Position numbers and translations under genes: made by a program. Below, one piece after another: positions 53,598 through 63,395 of a stretch of DNA of 64,000 nucleotides. This stretch comes from Streptomyces sp. P9-A2. Lineage in GTDB: Bacteria; Actinomycetota; Actinomycetes; Streptomycetales; Streptomycetaceae. Numbering within the stretch: the first letter of the stretch is position 1; each line of letters starts with the position of its first letter. Location: contig NZ_JAZIFX010000001.1 of NCBI RefSeq assembly GCF_036634175.1, positions 7,316,001 through 7,380,000 on the forward strand, read 5' to 3'. A model generated the notes under the pieces. The model was given only the letters and a program-made list of their open reading frames with translations. It made no database searches and was not told where the DNA came from.

Positions 53598-56000
53598 CTA
53601 GCCCTTGCCCTTCTTCCGGTCGACCAGCCCCGCCCGGCGCAGGGCGTCGGCCATCGCGCTGTTCGCCGGCGCGGGAGCCGGACGCGCCCCGCCGCTCCCG
53701 CGACCGCCGCCACCGCCCCCGCCGCGGCCCTGCCCCTGCCCCTGGGGCTGGCCCTGACGCTGCTGCGGCGGGCGTGCCCCGCCGCGCTGCCTGCGCCCGC
53801 CGGGGGCCTCGGTCTGCTCGGCGGCCTCGTCGTCCAGCCGCAGCGTCAGCGAGATCCGCTTGCGCGGAATGTCGATGTCGAGAACCTTCACCTTGACGAT
53901 GTCGCCCGGCTTCACCACGTCCCGCGGGTCCTTGACGAACGTCCTCGACAACGCGGAGACATGCACCAGACCGTCCTGGTGGACGCCGATGTCGACGAAC
54001 GCGCCGAAGGCCGCCACGTTCGTCACCACGCCCTCCAGGATCATTCCGGAGGCCAGGTCGGAGATCTTCTCCACGCCTTCCTTGAAGGCAGCGGTTCTGA
54101 ACGCCGGCCGCGGGTCGCGCCCCGGCTTCTCCAGCTCCTTGAGGATGTCCGAGACGGTCGGCAGACCGAACTTCTCGTCCACGAAGTCCTGCGGCCTCAG
54201 CGAGCGCAGCACCGCCGTGTTGCCGACCAGGGAGGTGACTTCCTCACCGGACTTCTGCATCATGCGCCGGACCACCGGATAGGCCTCCGGGTGCACGCTG
54301 GAGGCGTCCAGCGGGTCGCCGCCGCGGATCCGCAGGAAGCCCGCACACTGCTCGTACGCCTTGGGGCCGAGCCGCGGCACCTTCTTCAGCTCGCGGCGGG
54401 AGGCGAACGGCCCGTTGCCGTCCCGGTGGGCCACGATGTTCTCGGCGAGCCCGGAGGTGATGCCGGAGACCCGGGCGAGCAGCGGCGCGGACGCCGTGTT
54501 GACGTCCACACCCACGCCGTTCACACAGTCCTCCACCACCGTGTCCAGCGAACGCGACAGCTTCACCTCGGACAGGTCGTGCTGGTACTGGCCGACACCG
54601 ATCGACTTCGGGTCGATCTTCACCAGCTCCGCCAGCGGATCCTGGAGCCGGCGCGCGATCGACACCGCCCCGCGCAGCGACACGTCCATGTCCGGCAGCT
54701 CCTGCGAGGCGAACGCGGACGCCGAGTACACCGAGGCGCCCGCCTCGGACACCATCACCTTCGTCAGCTTCAGCTCGGGGTGCCGGGTGATGAGATCACC
54801 GGCGAGCCTGTCGGTCTCGCGGGAGGCGGTGCCGTTGCCGATCGCGATCAGCTCGACGGCGTGCTCCTTCGCGAGCCGGGCCAGCTTGGCGATCGACTCG
54901 TCCCACCGGTTCGCCGGGACGTGCGGGTGGATCACGTCGGTGGCGACGACCTTGCCGGTCGCGTCGACGACGGCGACCTTCACACCCGTACGGAAGCCCG
55001 GGTCGAGACCGAGCGTCGCGCGGGTACCGGCCGGAGCGGCGAGCAGCAGGTCGCGCAGATTCGCCGCGAACACCCGCACCGCCTCGTCCTCGGCCGCCGT
55101 ACGCAGCCTCAGTCGCAGGTCGATGCCGAGATGCACCAGGATGCGCGTGCGCCACGCCCAGCGGACGGTGTCCAGCAGCCACTTGTCGGCGGGGCGGCCC
55201 TGATCGCCGATCCTGAACCGGTGGGCCACCGTGCCCTCGTACGAGGACGGGCCCTCCGTCGCCTCCTCCGGCTCCAGGACGAGGTCCAGGACCTCCTCCT
55301 TCTCGCCGCGCAGCATCGCCAGGATCCGGTGCGAGGGCAGCTCGGTGAACGGCTCGGCGAAGTCGAAGTAGTCGGAGAACTTCGCGCCCGCCTCCTCCTT
55401 GCCCTCGCGGACCTTGGCGGCGAGCCGCCCGCGCACCCACATGCGCTCCCGCAGCTCGCCGATCAGGTCGGCGTCCTCCGAGAACCGCTCGGTGAGGACG
55501 GCCCGCGCGCCGTCCAGGGCGGCCTGCGGATCGGCGACACCCTTGTCGGCGTCCACGAACGCGGCAGCCGCGGCGAGGGGGTCGACACCCGGGTCACCGA
55601 GCAGCCCGTCCGCCAGCGGCTCGAGTCCCGCCTCCCGCGCGATCTGCGCCTTGGTACGCCGCTTGGGCTTGTACGGCAGATAGACGTCCTCCAGGCGCGC
55701 CTTGGTCTCCGCGCCCCGGATCCGAGCCTCCAGCTCCTCGCTGAGCTTGCCCTGTTCGCGCACCGACTCCAGGATCGCCGTACGACGCTCCTCGAGCTCC
55801 CGCAGATAGCGCAGCCGCTCCTCGAGCGTGCGCAGCTGCGCATCGTCGAGCATCTCGGTGGCTTCCTTGCGGTAGCGGGCGATGAAGGGCACCGTCGAAC
55901 CGCCGTCGAGCAGTTCCACGGCGGCCCTGACCTGCCGCTCCCGTACGCCGAGCTCCCCGGCGATCCTGTCTTCGATGGACCCTTGCAGGGGTGTCGTCAC
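53598..56000 (-). CDS. tex: Tex RNA-binding transcriptional accessory protein
   Basis: This is an 800-residue protein with GTG 56000 as the likely start (a 20-codon longer frame exists). Domains in order: N-terminal Tex HTH ([20 protein letters not shown]), YqgF/RuvC-like ([20 protein letters not shown]), helix-hairpin-helix ([20 protein letters not shown]), a second HhH-like part, and an S1 RNA-binding domain ([20 protein letters not shown]). The C-terminal tail is a Gly/Gln/Arg-rich disordered stretch, longer than in other bacteria. Tex binds RNA and influences transcription and stress survival. It is monocistronic. Confidence 0.95.
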   Translation of the reverse strand: MTTPLQGSIEDRIAGELGVRERQVRAAVELLDGGSTVPFIARYRKEATEMLDDAQLRTLEERLRYLRELEERRTAILESVREQGKLSEELEARIRGAETKARLEDVYLPYKPKRRTKAQIAREAGLEPLADGLLGDPGVDPLAAAAAFVDADKGVADPQAALDGARAVLTERFSEDADLIGELRERMWVRGRLAAKVREGKEEAGAKFSDYFDFAEPFTELPSHRILAMLRGEKEEVLDLVLEPEEATEGPSSYEGTVAHRFRIGDQGRPADKWLLDTVRWAWRTRILVHLGIDLRLRLRTAAEDEAVRVFAANLRDLLLAAPAGTRATLGLDPGFRTGVKVAVVDATGKVVATDVIHPHVPANRWDESIAKLARLAKEHAVELIAIGNGTASRETDRLAGDLITRHPELKLTKVMVSEAGASVYSASAFASQELPDMDVSLRGAVSIARRLQDPLAELVKIDPKSIGVGQYQHDLSEVKLSRSLDTVVEDCVNGVGVDVNTASAPLLARVSGITSGLAENIVAHRDGNGPFASRRELKKVPRLGPKAYEQCAGFLRIRGGDPLDASSVHPEAYPVVRRMMQKSGEEVTSLVGNTAVLRSLRPQDFVDEKFGLPTVSDILKELEKPGRDPRPAFRTAAFKEGVEKISDLASGMILEGVVTNVAAFGAFVDIGVHQDGLVHVSALSRTFVKDPRDVVKPGDIVKVKVLDIDIPRKRISLTLRLDDEAAEQTEAPGGRRQRGGARPPQQRQGQPQGQGQGRGGGGGGGRGSGGARPAPAPANSAMADALRRAGLVDRKKGKG

Positions 56001-56105
56001 GATCCCGTACCGCCTTCTTCGCTGAGGTTGCGCGGCAATTGTGGCAGGTGACGCCGACAATCGGGGATCAGGGCGGCGACGCGCCGGACGGTGGTGCGGG
56101 CCGGG

Positions 56106-56237
56106 TCAGGCGCGCCGGCCCCGGCCCGCCGAGGAGGCGCCTCCGAACAGCCGGGCCAGCGCCCGGAACGGCAGTGTCACGACGGTGGCGACGGCGCCGC
56201 CGACCTGACGCAGGACATCCGCGATGGCACGCAACAC
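56106..56237 (-). CDS. LPFR motif small protein
   Basis: This 43-residue gene starts at GTG 56237 behind GAAGGAG. It reads MLRAIADVLRQVGGAVATVV, then TLPFRALARLFGGAS and a basic Ser/Arg/Gly tail. The amphipathic helix ending in LPFRALARLFGGAS is the signature of a conserved actinobacterial small-protein family of unknown function. It probably lies on the membrane surface. A terminator precedes it, so it has its own promoter in the ~25 bp gap or is read through from the hydratase gene. Confidence 0.8.
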   Translation of the reverse strand: MLRAIADVLRQVGGAVATVVTLPFRALARLFGGASSAGRGRRA

Positions 56238-56260
56238 GTGTCTCCTTCGGTCTTCGGTGT

Positions 56261-56288
56261 TCCGTCCGTCCCGGGCGGGACGGACGGA
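56261..56288. terminator. Hairpin terminator downstream of the enoyl-CoA hydratase gene
   Basis: TCCGTCCGTCCC (56261-56272) pairs perfectly with GGGACGGACGGA (56277-56288) around GGGC. Confidence 0.85.
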
Positions 56289-56350
56289 GTGATGACCTAC
56301 GGGTACCTCGTCAGGGCTCCGGCATGCCCGCCCGCTGCGAACGCCGTACC

Positions 56351-57106
56351 CTACGGCCGTTCCGACAGGCTCCAGTTGAACCGGGGCGGCCTTCGTTCCA
56401 GGAAGGCGGCGACCCCCTCCGCCGTGTCGCCGTTGCCCTGTGCCCGGCCGCTCCAGTGGGCGTCACGGTCGGTGCGCCCGTTCGCGAACTCCTTCGCCGC
56501 GGCCTGGGTCAGCTGCGAACGCGAGGCCAGCACCGCGGTGAACTCCGCGACCCGCCGGTCCAGTCCGTCCACGGGCAGCACCTCGTCGACCAGCCCCGTA
56601 CGCAGCGCCCGCGCGGTGTCGATCAGCTCGCCGGAGAACAGCAGGTACTTGGCGGCGGAGGGCCCCACCAGCGACACCAGCCGCCGGGTGGAGGAGGCCG
56701 GGTAGACGATCCCGAGCCGGGCCGGGGTCACCCCGAACACCGCTCCCTCCTGCGCGAACCGCAGATCGCAGGCCGCCGCCAGCTGCGCCCCGCCGCCGAC
56801 GCAGTGTCCCCGGACCGCCGCGAGCGTCGGTTTGGGGAACGCGGCGAGTGCCTCCTCGGCCGCAATGGCGAGCCGCTGCGCCTCCTGCGGTGACCCCTTG
56901 AGCGTGGAGATGTCGGCCCCGGCGCAGAACGTCCCGCCCTCGCCGGTGAGCACCAGCGCCCGCACCCCGGCGTCGTCCGCCAGCGCGTCGAGCAGCGGTG
57001 GCAGCGCGCGCCACATCGCGGTCGTCATGGCGTTGCGCTTCGCCGGATGGCGGATGACGACCGTGGCGACCGATCCGGTGACGCTGTGCGACAACTGCGG
57101 CTCCAT
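56351..57106 (-). CDS. Enoyl-CoA hydratase/isomerase family protein
   Basis: This 251-residue protein starts at ATG 57106. It has the crotonase oxyanion-hole segments (GTFCAGADIS near residue 60 and VRGHCVGGGAQLAAACDLRF near 100). At the usual Glu positions it carries Gln and Pro (FGVTPARLGIVYP), so it may lack hydratase activity and act as an isomerase or other crotonase. The ends are normal (FLERRPPRFNW). It is not linked to the fadB operon. Confidence 0.88.
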   Translation of the reverse strand: MEPQLSHSVTGSVATVVIRHPAKRNAMTTAMWRALPPLLDALADDAGVRALVLTGEGGTFCAGADISTLKGSPQEAQRLAIAAEEALAAFPKPTLAAVRGHCVGGGAQLAAACDLRFAQEGAVFGVTPARLGIVYPASSTRRLVSLVGPSAAKYLLFSGELIDTARALRTGLVDEVLPVDGLDRRVAEFTAVLASRSQLTQAAAKEFANGRTDRDAHWSGRAQGNGDTAEGVAAFLERRPPRFNWSLSERP

Positions 57107-57219
57107 GCGCCGGATGCTATCCGTCCCGGCCGGGGCGCTGACCGGCAGGAGCGCGTGAAGCGTTACGCGACACCGGGGGCAGGGGAGAACGACAGGGAAC
57201 GGACCGCGAGGAGGCAGTC

Positions 57220-57843
57220 ATGGCCAAGTCCACCGAACCGCGTGGCGAGGCGGCCGAGCTGAAGAGCGGCTTCACCTGGCTCGCCGCACTCGGCGTGATC
57301 CTGGTCGTCGCCGGCCTCGTCGGTCTCGTCCACACCGCCGTCGCCACCCTGACGACGATGGTGCTGTTCGGCTGGCTGCTGCTGATCGGCGGCGCGGTCT
57401 CGCTGCTGCAGGCCGTCCAGGCCCGGCACAGCAACTTCTTCTGGCTCGCGGTGATCGTCGCGGCACTGAACATCGCGGCCGGTGTGGTGGTCCTGCGCAC
57501 ACCGGCGGCGGCGGCCGAGGCGCTGACCATGTTCGCCGCGCTGCTGTTCCTCACCGGCGGACTGTTCCGCCTGGTGGGCAGCATGGTGGTGCGCGGTCCG
57601 CAGTTCGGCGTGACGCTCCTGCAGGGCGTCCTGGGCCTCCTCCTCGGAATCCTGGTGCTGATCACCTGGCCCAGCAGCAGCCAGTACGTGATCGGCGCCT
57701 TCCTCTCGCTGACCCTGCTCTTCGACGGGCTGGGTCTGATCGCCACCGGCTACGGCGGGCGCAGGATCGTGGCCATGGTCTCCGACCGGCCGACGGGCCC
57801 GGAGAGCACCGGGCCGGGCGTCAAACCCGTACAACCCGAATAG
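57220..57843 (+). CDS. HdeD-like (DUF308) membrane protein
   Basis: This is a 207-residue protein with ATG 57220. Six hydrophobic helices are arranged as three pairs (WLAALGVILVVAGLVGLVHT, TMVLFGWLLLIGGAVSLLQA, FFWLAVIVAALNIAAGVVVL and on). This is the layout of HdeD/DUF308 acid-resistance membrane proteins. The charged C-terminal tail is short. Its function in Streptomyces is unknown. Confidence 0.85.
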   Translation: MAKSTEPRGEAAELKSGFTWLAALGVILVVAGLVGLVHTAVATLTTMVLFGWLLLIGGAVSLLQAVQARHSNFFWLAVIVAALNIAAGVVVLRTPAAAAEALTMFAALLFLTGGLFRLVGSMVVRGPQFGVTLLQGVLGLLLGILVLITWPSSSQYVIGAFLSLTLLFDGLGLIATGYGGRRIVAMVSDRPTGPESTGPGVKPVQPE

Positions 57844-58017
57844 TCCGCCGACGCGACACAAGGCGAACAGGAAAAGTCTCACAATTCACTACGGTGTACG
57901 CCAACGGTCAGAAACGCTCGATACCCGCTGACTTCTGTTCAGTGCTTCGGTGTGACGCGCATAGTTACCAACACTCGACGTGTGGTGACAATCGAGCGTG
58001 AGGGTGGCGACCGGACG

Positions 58018-58533
58018 ATGGACGACCAGGGGCGTGGGCCCGGCCCACGCCCGGAGGACGAGGACAGACCCGCCGAGGCGGAGACCGCACCACCGGGATC
58101 GGCACCGCTGCCGTACGAAGGCGTCTGGCGGTTCACCGCCCCCGCTGCCGACGCCTCGGTCCCACAGGCGCGCCACGCCGTACGGGACCTGCTGCTGCGC
58201 CAGGGGGTGCCGGTCGCCGACGACGTGGTCCAGGGGCTGTTGCTGATCGTCTCGGAGCTGGTCACCAATGCCGTACGGCACGCGGCGCTGCTCTCCCCGA
58301 CGCTCGCCGTCGAGGTCGCCGTCGGCGCCGAGTGGGTCCGGGTGTCCGTGGAGGACAACCACCCCTACCGCCCGACCGCCCTGGAGGCGGACCACGGCCG
58401 CACCGGCGGACGCGGACTGCTCCTGGTGCGCGAGATCACCCGTGAGTCGAACGGCATGTGCGACGTCGAGCACACCGCGAGCGGCGGCAAGGTGATCTGG
58501 GCCGCCCTGCCGCTCAAACCCGCGCAGGCCTGA
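58018..58533 (+). CDS. RsbW-like anti-sigma/HATPase protein
   Basis: This 171-residue protein starts at ATG 58018 with GAGGGTGG upstream. A GTG at 57952 is in frame but lies in an AT-richer, promoter-like stretch. After a disordered Pro/Glu-rich N-terminus, the GHKL ATPase fold is clear: LLLIVSELVTNAVRHAA (N box), RVSVEDNHPYRPT (G1) and GRTGGRGLLLVREITRE (G2). Streptomyces have dozens of such proteins. Some bind sigma or anti-anti-sigma partners; the partner here is not encoded nearby. Confidence 0.85.
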   Translation: MDDQGRGPGPRPEDEDRPAEAETAPPGSAPLPYEGVWRFTAPAADASVPQARHAVRDLLLRQGVPVADDVVQGLLLIVSELVTNAVRHAALLSPTLAVEVAVGAEWVRVSVEDNHPYRPTALEADHGRTGGRGLLLVREITRESNGMCDVEHTASGGKVIWAALPLKPAQA

Positions 58534-58667
58534 CGGTCGCACGCGCACACGCTCCGACGGTCACCACCGGCGGCAGGCCCGACGAGCGAGCCCGGCAGGC
58601 CCGACGACCGGGCGCAGGGGGACCCGCGACCGGCCCTCGCGCGGTCACCGGCCCGCAGGCGGCGCGG

Positions 58668-59261
58668 TCACCAGCCCGCAGACGGCCCCGTCAGCTCACG
58701 GATCGCCGGGCGGACCGCGTCCAGCACGGTCATGAACCACACCGAGAAGGTGTCCTCGGCATGACGCCGGGCCAGCTCGTCCGGGGTCACGAACGCGGTG
58801 GACGCCACCTCCTCGGGATCCGCCCGCAGCGGTGCCTGCACCATGCCGACGAACAGATGGTTGTACTCCTGCTCGACCAGACCGGAGGCCGGGTCCGGGT
58901 GGTTGTAGCGCACCGTGCCCGCCTCGGCGAGCAGCGACGGGGAAAGCCCCAGCTCCTCGAAGGTCCGCCGGGCCGCCGCGGCGAACGGCGCCTCACCGGG
59001 GTAGGGGTGCCCGCAGCAGGTGTTGGACCACACGCCGGGGGAGTGGTATTTGCCCAGCGCCCGCTGCTGGATCAGCAGCCGCCCGCGCTCGTCGAAGAGG
59101 AACACCGAGAACGCCCGGTGCAGCTGCCCCGGGGGCTGATGGGCGGCGAGCTTCTCCGCAGTGCCGAGCGTCACGCCGTCTTCGTCGACCAGCTCCAGCA
59201 GAATCGCCTCGGCGGCAGGGCTCGACGGGTTGTGTGTCGCGGTGGCAGGTGTGATCGGCAT
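58668..59261 (-). CDS. idi: Isopentenyl-diphosphate delta-isomerase, type I
   Basis: The gene encodes 197 residues from ATG 59261, chosen because AAGGA lies five bases upstream; the ATG at 59267 would sit too close to it. The Nudix-like fold carries the active-site Cys in NTCCGHPYPGE, the catalytic Glu pair in LVEQEYNHLFVG and the metal-binding HRAFSVFLFDERGRLL. It interconverts IPP and DMAPP for isoprenoid synthesis. Gene order with the cation-efflux gene is conserved in Streptomyces. Confidence 0.93.
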   Translation of the reverse strand: MPITPATATHNPSSPAAEAILLELVDEDGVTLGTAEKLAAHQPPGQLHRAFSVFLFDERGRLLIQQRALGKYHSPGVWSNTCCGHPYPGEAPFAAAARRTFEELGLSPSLLAEAGTVRYNHPDPASGLVEQEYNHLFVGMVQAPLRADPEEVASTAFVTPDELARRHAEDTFSVWFMTVLDAVRPAIRELTGPSAGW

Positions 59262-59645
59262 ACCCATCCTTCATTCGGTCTTCGCGCCCCAAGTCTGCCG
59301 CACGAATCCGGCACTCCCGGCACCCCCCGCACCGTCCGCATGTCCCGAGGCGGTCCGGCCCGCGGCCGGCGCAGGCGATGGACCGGAAGGGGGGCCCGGT
59401 GGATGATCTGCCCGCACCAGCGGCGGGAGAACCGCGAGGAGCGGGGCGCCATGAGGGAAAAGGCGCCTGCACGGGGGCGGGAGGATGCTCCCTCCGGCGC
59501 ACGTGTACCGGCCTCACGCCCCAGCGGCGCCTCCCGTCCCCACCGCACCCCGTACGCACCGTCGTCACGGCATGTCGTCACGGCATGTCGTCACGGCACG
59601 TGGTCATGTCACGCCGCTCGCGCGGTCCCGCGACCGGGTGCCGTC
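59262..59645. other. Gene-free region upstream of idi with a 13-bp triplicate repeat
   Basis: No gene is supported. At 59563-59601 the 13-bp unit CGTCACGGCATGT occurs three times in direct, uninterrupted tandem (the third reads CGTCACGGCACGT), followed by a related GGTCATGTCACG. It lies just past the stop of the efflux gene and about 300 bp before idi. The remainder shows nothing recognised. Confidence 0.7.
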
Positions 59646-60584
59646 TCAGTGGCAGAGCCGTGCCTCGTGCTCCGCGTGACCGCGCGGTTCCAGCTGGAAG
59701 GTGCAGTGCTCCACGTCGAAGTGGTCGCCCAGACAGCTCTGCAGCTCGTGCAGCATCTTCTCGTGTCCGATGGCGCTGAGTACATCGGAGCTGACGACCA
59801 CGTGCGCGGAGAGCACCGGCATGCCCGAGGTGATGGTCCAGGCGTGCAGATCGTGCACGTCCTCGACGCCCTGCGTGCCCAGGATGTGCGCCCGGACCTG
59901 GGCCATGTCCACGCCCTTGGGCGCCGCCTCCAGCAGGACGTCCAGGGTCTCGCGCAGCAGCCTGAAGGCGCGGGGCACGATCAGCACGGCGATCACGAGG
60001 GAGGCGATCGGGTCGGCGGCCGTCCAGCCGGTCGCCACGACGACCAGTGCCGAGACGATCACCGCGACCGAGCCGAACGCGTCGGCGGCCACCTCCAGGA
60101 ACGCCCCGCGCACGTTCAGGCTCTCCTTCTGCCCGCGCATCAGCAGCGCCAGTGACACCAGATTGGCGACCAGGCCGATCGCGCCGAAGACGAGCGTCAG
60201 CCCGCCCTCGGTGTCGGCCGGTGCGAGGAACCGCTGGATCGCCTCGTACAACACGTAACCGCCCACTCCGAGCAGCAGCAGGCAGTTCGCGAGCGCCGCG
60301 AGTATCTCCGCGCGGGCGTAGCCGAAGGTGCGGCGCTCGCTCGGCGGGCGGTTCGCGAAATGGATCGCCAGCAGGGCCATGCCCAGCCCCAGCGCGTCCG
60401 TCGCCATGTGCGTCGCGTCGGCGACGAGGGCGAGCGAGTCGGCCAGCAGGCCGCCGATGATCTCGACGACCATGACGCCGAGCGTGATCGCCAGCGCCGC
60501 CCGGAGCCTGCCGCGGTACGCCGCGCTCGCCGTACCGCCGCCGTGCGCGCCGTGCGCGTGCCCGTGATCGTGCCCAGCCCCCAT
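59646..60584 (-). CDS. Cation diffusion facilitator (CzcD/ZitB-like)
   Basis: This 312-residue protein starts at ATG 60584 behind GGAGGG. The N-terminus is His-rich (GHDHGHAHGAHGG). Six membrane helices follow, with the zinc-site motif DATHMATDALG in helix 2 and DAFGSVAVIV in helix 5. The cytoplasmic C-terminal domain has metal-binding His and Cys (VHDLHAWTITSG, VEHCTFQLEPRGHAEHE). It would export Zn2+ or related ions in exchange for protons. Confidence 0.92.
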   Translation of the reverse strand: MGAGHDHGHAHGAHGGGTASAAYRGRLRAALAITLGVMVVEIIGGLLADSLALVADATHMATDALGLGMALLAIHFANRPPSERRTFGYARAEILAALANCLLLLGVGGYVLYEAIQRFLAPADTEGGLTLVFGAIGLVANLVSLALLMRGQKESLNVRGAFLEVAADAFGSVAVIVSALVVVATGWTAADPIASLVIAVLIVPRAFRLLRETLDVLLEAAPKGVDMAQVRAHILGTQGVEDVHDLHAWTITSGMPVLSAHVVVSSDVLSAIGHEKMLHELQSCLGDHFDVEHCTFQLEPRGHAEHEARLCH

Positions 60585-61442
60585 GAAAGCCGTCCCTCCA
60601 TGACTCGTCCGGATCACAGTGAACTACGGGCAGGGGGCATGGGGCAACGCGGCACTGAACACCGTTGTCATGTGCCCTGACCTGCGTAAACGGTTCGCAG
60701 GTCAGACGTGCTCGGGGCGGTGCGCGTTTCTTGCGGACAACCCGGTCGGCGGTGCCGCCGGGTCGCGGACGCGGAGGCCACCGAGGCTTGGACGGTGAGG
60801 CCGCCGGGCTCGGACCGGCCTCACCGTGCGCATGCGCCGGGGTACGGGGCGTGGCCCCCGTGACGAGATCCACAGGAGACCCGCGCCGGGCTCGCCGTGC
60901 GCGACCGCCGGTGCGGGAACGTGGAGTGCCCGCTCCCGCGGTGCCCGCGCGGGGGCGGAAAGGCCCTCGCCCTCCCCGGCGGTACGGTGTGGGCCGGGCC
61001 GCCGGCTCGGGACCTCCACCGGGTTGCCCACGGACCTCGATACGGACATTGCGCTGGTCAGAGGCCGGCAACCCGCTCCTGGTGCCGATGTGTCGATCAT
61101 GGTCGGCCTCGCGCGCGGCCAAGGCCGACCGCCTTTGTCGGCGCTGGGGCCCACCCCGGTGACCCGGCCCGCGCCGGGCGGTACCGCGCCGGGGTGATGT
61201 CTGCTATACGCCTCAATGCCCCTTCTGGGTAGGCGGTTTGTGGGTCGGCCCGCTATCCCCGATGATGATCGCGGCAGGGACGCGGGTGAAACCACAACGA
61301 TCCAGCCGCCGAACGGGCGGTGAACGCGGGCTCAGAGGCATCCGCTAACCTCAGCCGACATGCCGCCCGGGGGGCCGTACGGCCGCCCCCATCATGTACA
61401 CGACCGGCGTGGAAGCGTCGGCATCCAGGGAGTGAGATTCGG
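60585..61442. other. Long region without a recognised gene
   Basis: These 858 bp contain no supported coding sequence; the candidate frames here are short, proline/arginine-rich and without start signals. One strong hairpin lies at 60792-60827. The last ~120 bases should hold the promoter of the phosphatidyltransferase gene. Confidence 0.6.
60792..60827. terminator. Strong hairpin in gene-free DNA
   Basis: A perfect 12-bp stem (ACGGTGAGGCCG at 60792-60803 with 60816-60827) closes a 12-base loop. It looks like a terminator although no gene ends nearby. Confidence 0.6.
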
Positions 61443-63395
61443 TTGTCGACCGCCATCCTCACCGGTCAGCCGGTTCCGGGTTCGTCGATCGAGGCGGACC
61501 TGCGTTCCCTCGGCTTCGACGTGCGGATCGCGTCCGGCGCCGAGGAGGCCGGAACCCTGCTCGCCGAGGTGCCCGCCGGGCAGCGGGTCGCCGTCGTCGA
61601 CGCCCGGTTCGTGGGCCATGAGCACGCGCTGCGCCTCGGCCTCACCGACCCCCGCTTCCCGCTCGCCGCGATCCCCGGTGCCGTCACCGCCCAGCCGGCC
61701 GCGCGCCAGGCCCTGACCCTCGCGACGGCCCGCGCGACGGCCCGCGAGGACACCGCGGTCTCCGGGACCGCCACCACGCAGGCCGCTGCCACCGAGGTCG
61801 CTGCCACCACCGAGACCGCTGCCACCACGCAGGCCGCGACCGGCGATGCCGGTGGGACCGCGCCCGGTGGGACCCCGACGCCCACGGGCACCCCACTCAC
61901 CGGCCCTCTCTTCGACCGTATCGTCGCCGCCCTGAGCGCCGGCGGAAACGACCCGCATCGTCCCGACCTCGGCAGCCTCGTCGCCACCGTCCCCGACGAC
62001 CCGCAGGCCCGCAACGAGGCCCGGCAGGCCGTCGCGGCGGTGGACGACGAGGCCGTCCGGCTGAAGTCGGCCGTCAAGGCCCGTGACGGCTTCTTCACCA
62101 CCTACTGCATCAGCCCGTACTCCCGCTACATCGCCCGCTGGTGCGCGCGGCGCGGACTGACCCCCAACCAGGTCACCACCGCCTCCCTGCTCACCGCGCT
62201 CATAGCGGCCGCCTGCGCCGCCACCGGTACCCGCCCGGGCTTCGTCGCCGCCGGTGTCCTGCTCCTCGCCTCCTTCGTGCTGGACTGCACCGACGGTCAG
62301 CTCGCCCGCTACTCCCTGCAGTACTCCACCCTCGGGGCCTGGCTCGACGCCACCTTCGACCGGGCCAAGGAGTACGCCTACTACGCGGGCCTCGCCCTCG
62401 GCGCGGCCCGCGGTGGCGACGATGTGTGGGCCCTCGCGCTCGGCGCGATGGTCCTGCAGACCTGCCGGCACGTCGTGGACTTCTCCTTCAACGAGGCGAA
62501 CGCCGACAGCACGGCCGCCGACACCAGTCCCACCGCCGCTCTCTCCGGCAAGCTCGACAGCGTCGGCTGGACGGTCTGGGCGCGCCGCATGATCGTCCTC
62601 CCGATCGGTGAGCGCTGGGCGATGATCGCCGTTCTCACGGCCCTCACGACCCCCCGCATCACCTTCTACGCCCTGCTGATCGGCTGCGCCTTCGCGGCGA
62701 CGTACACCACGGCCGGCCGTGTCCTGCGCTCCCTCACCCGCAAGGCCCGCAGGACCGACCGCGCGGCGCGCGCCCTCGCGGACCTCGCCGACAGCGGACC
62801 GCTCGCCGAACGCCTCGCCGGGGCGCTGAAGCCCACCGCGCGGCGCCTGCCCGGGTTCACCGCCCCCGCCGTCGCCCTGCTCGGTGGCGCCGCCGTCGTC
62901 GCCACGGCCGCGCTGACCGGCTTCGGCGGACCGTGGCCCGTCCTCGCCGCCCTCCTGTACGTCCTGACCTCCGCCCTGGCCGTCGCCCGCCCCCTCAAGG
63001 GTCCCCTCGACTGGCTGGTCCCGCCGTTCCTGCGCGCCGCCGAGTACGGCACCGTCCTGGCGCTGGCGGCAGGCGCCGGCGTGAACGGAGCGCTTCCGGC
63101 GGCCTACGCTCTGGTGGCCGCCGTCGCCTACCATCACTACGACACGGTCTACCGCATCCGCGGCGACGCGGGCGCGCCCCCGCCCTGGCTGGTGCGGGCG
63201 ATCGGCGGGCACGAGGGCCGCACCCTGGCGGTCGTCGTCCTGGCCGCCCTGCTCACCGCCTCACAGTTCGCCGTCGCGCTCACGGCGCTCGCCGTGGCCG
63301 TGGCCCTGCTGGTGCTCCTCGAGAGCATCCGCTTCTGGGTGGCCGCCCACCGGGGCGGCGCACCCGCCGTACACGATGAAGGAGAACCCGCATGA
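61443..63395 (+). CDS. CDP-alcohol phosphatidyltransferase, DUF5941-type
   Basis: The gene encodes 650 residues from TTG 61443, with AGGGAGTGAG upstream; the open frame further left lacks bias. The N-terminal ~120 residues form a small alpha/beta domain (LTGQPVPGSSIEADLRSLGF, VAVVDARFVGHEHALRLG). A Thr/Ala-rich linker with repeated ATTQAA/ATTETA follows. The CDP-OH domain carries the full motif DCTDGQLARYS...GAWLDATFDRAKEY near residues 282-314. The C-terminal half is a set of membrane helices. It should transfer a phosphoalcohol from a CDP-linked donor in the membrane. It is coupled by ATGA overlap to the nucleotidyltransferase gene, which could make that donor. Confidence 0.88.
   Translation: MSTAILTGQPVPGSSIEADLRSLGFDVRIASGAEEAGTLLAEVPAGQRVAVVDARFVGHEHALRLGLTDPRFPLAAIPGAVTAQPAARQALTLATARATAREDTAVSGTATTQAAATEVAATTETAATTQAATGDAGGTAPGGTPTPTGTPLTGPLFDRIVAALSAGGNDPHRPDLGSLVATVPDDPQARNEARQAVAAVDDEAVRLKSAVKARDGFFTTYCISPYSRYIARWCARRGLTPNQVTTASLLTALIAAACAATGTRPGFVAAGVLLLASFVLDCTDGQLARYSLQYSTLGAWLDATFDRAKEYAYYAGLALGAARGGDDVWALALGAMVLQTCRHVVDFSFNEANADSTAADTSPTAALSGKLDSVGWTVWARRMIVLPIGERWAMIAVLTALTTPRITFYALLIGCAFAATYTTAGRVLRSLTRKARRTDRAARALADLADSGPLAERLAGALKPTARRLPGFTAPAVALLGGAAVVATAALTGFGGPWPVLAALLYVLTSALAVARPLKGPLDWLVPPFLRAAEYGTVLALAAGAGVNGALPAAYALVAAVAYHHYDTVYRIRGDAGAPPPWLVRAIGGHEGRTLAVVVLAALLTASQFAVALTALAVAVALLVLLESIRFWVAAHRGGAPAVHDEGEPA

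Noticed and set aside
60702..61295. Minus-strand 197-residue frame
   Set aside because: Pro/Arg-rich composition, no ribosome-binding site and no recognisable domain; typical of open frames in very GC-rich non-coding DNA.
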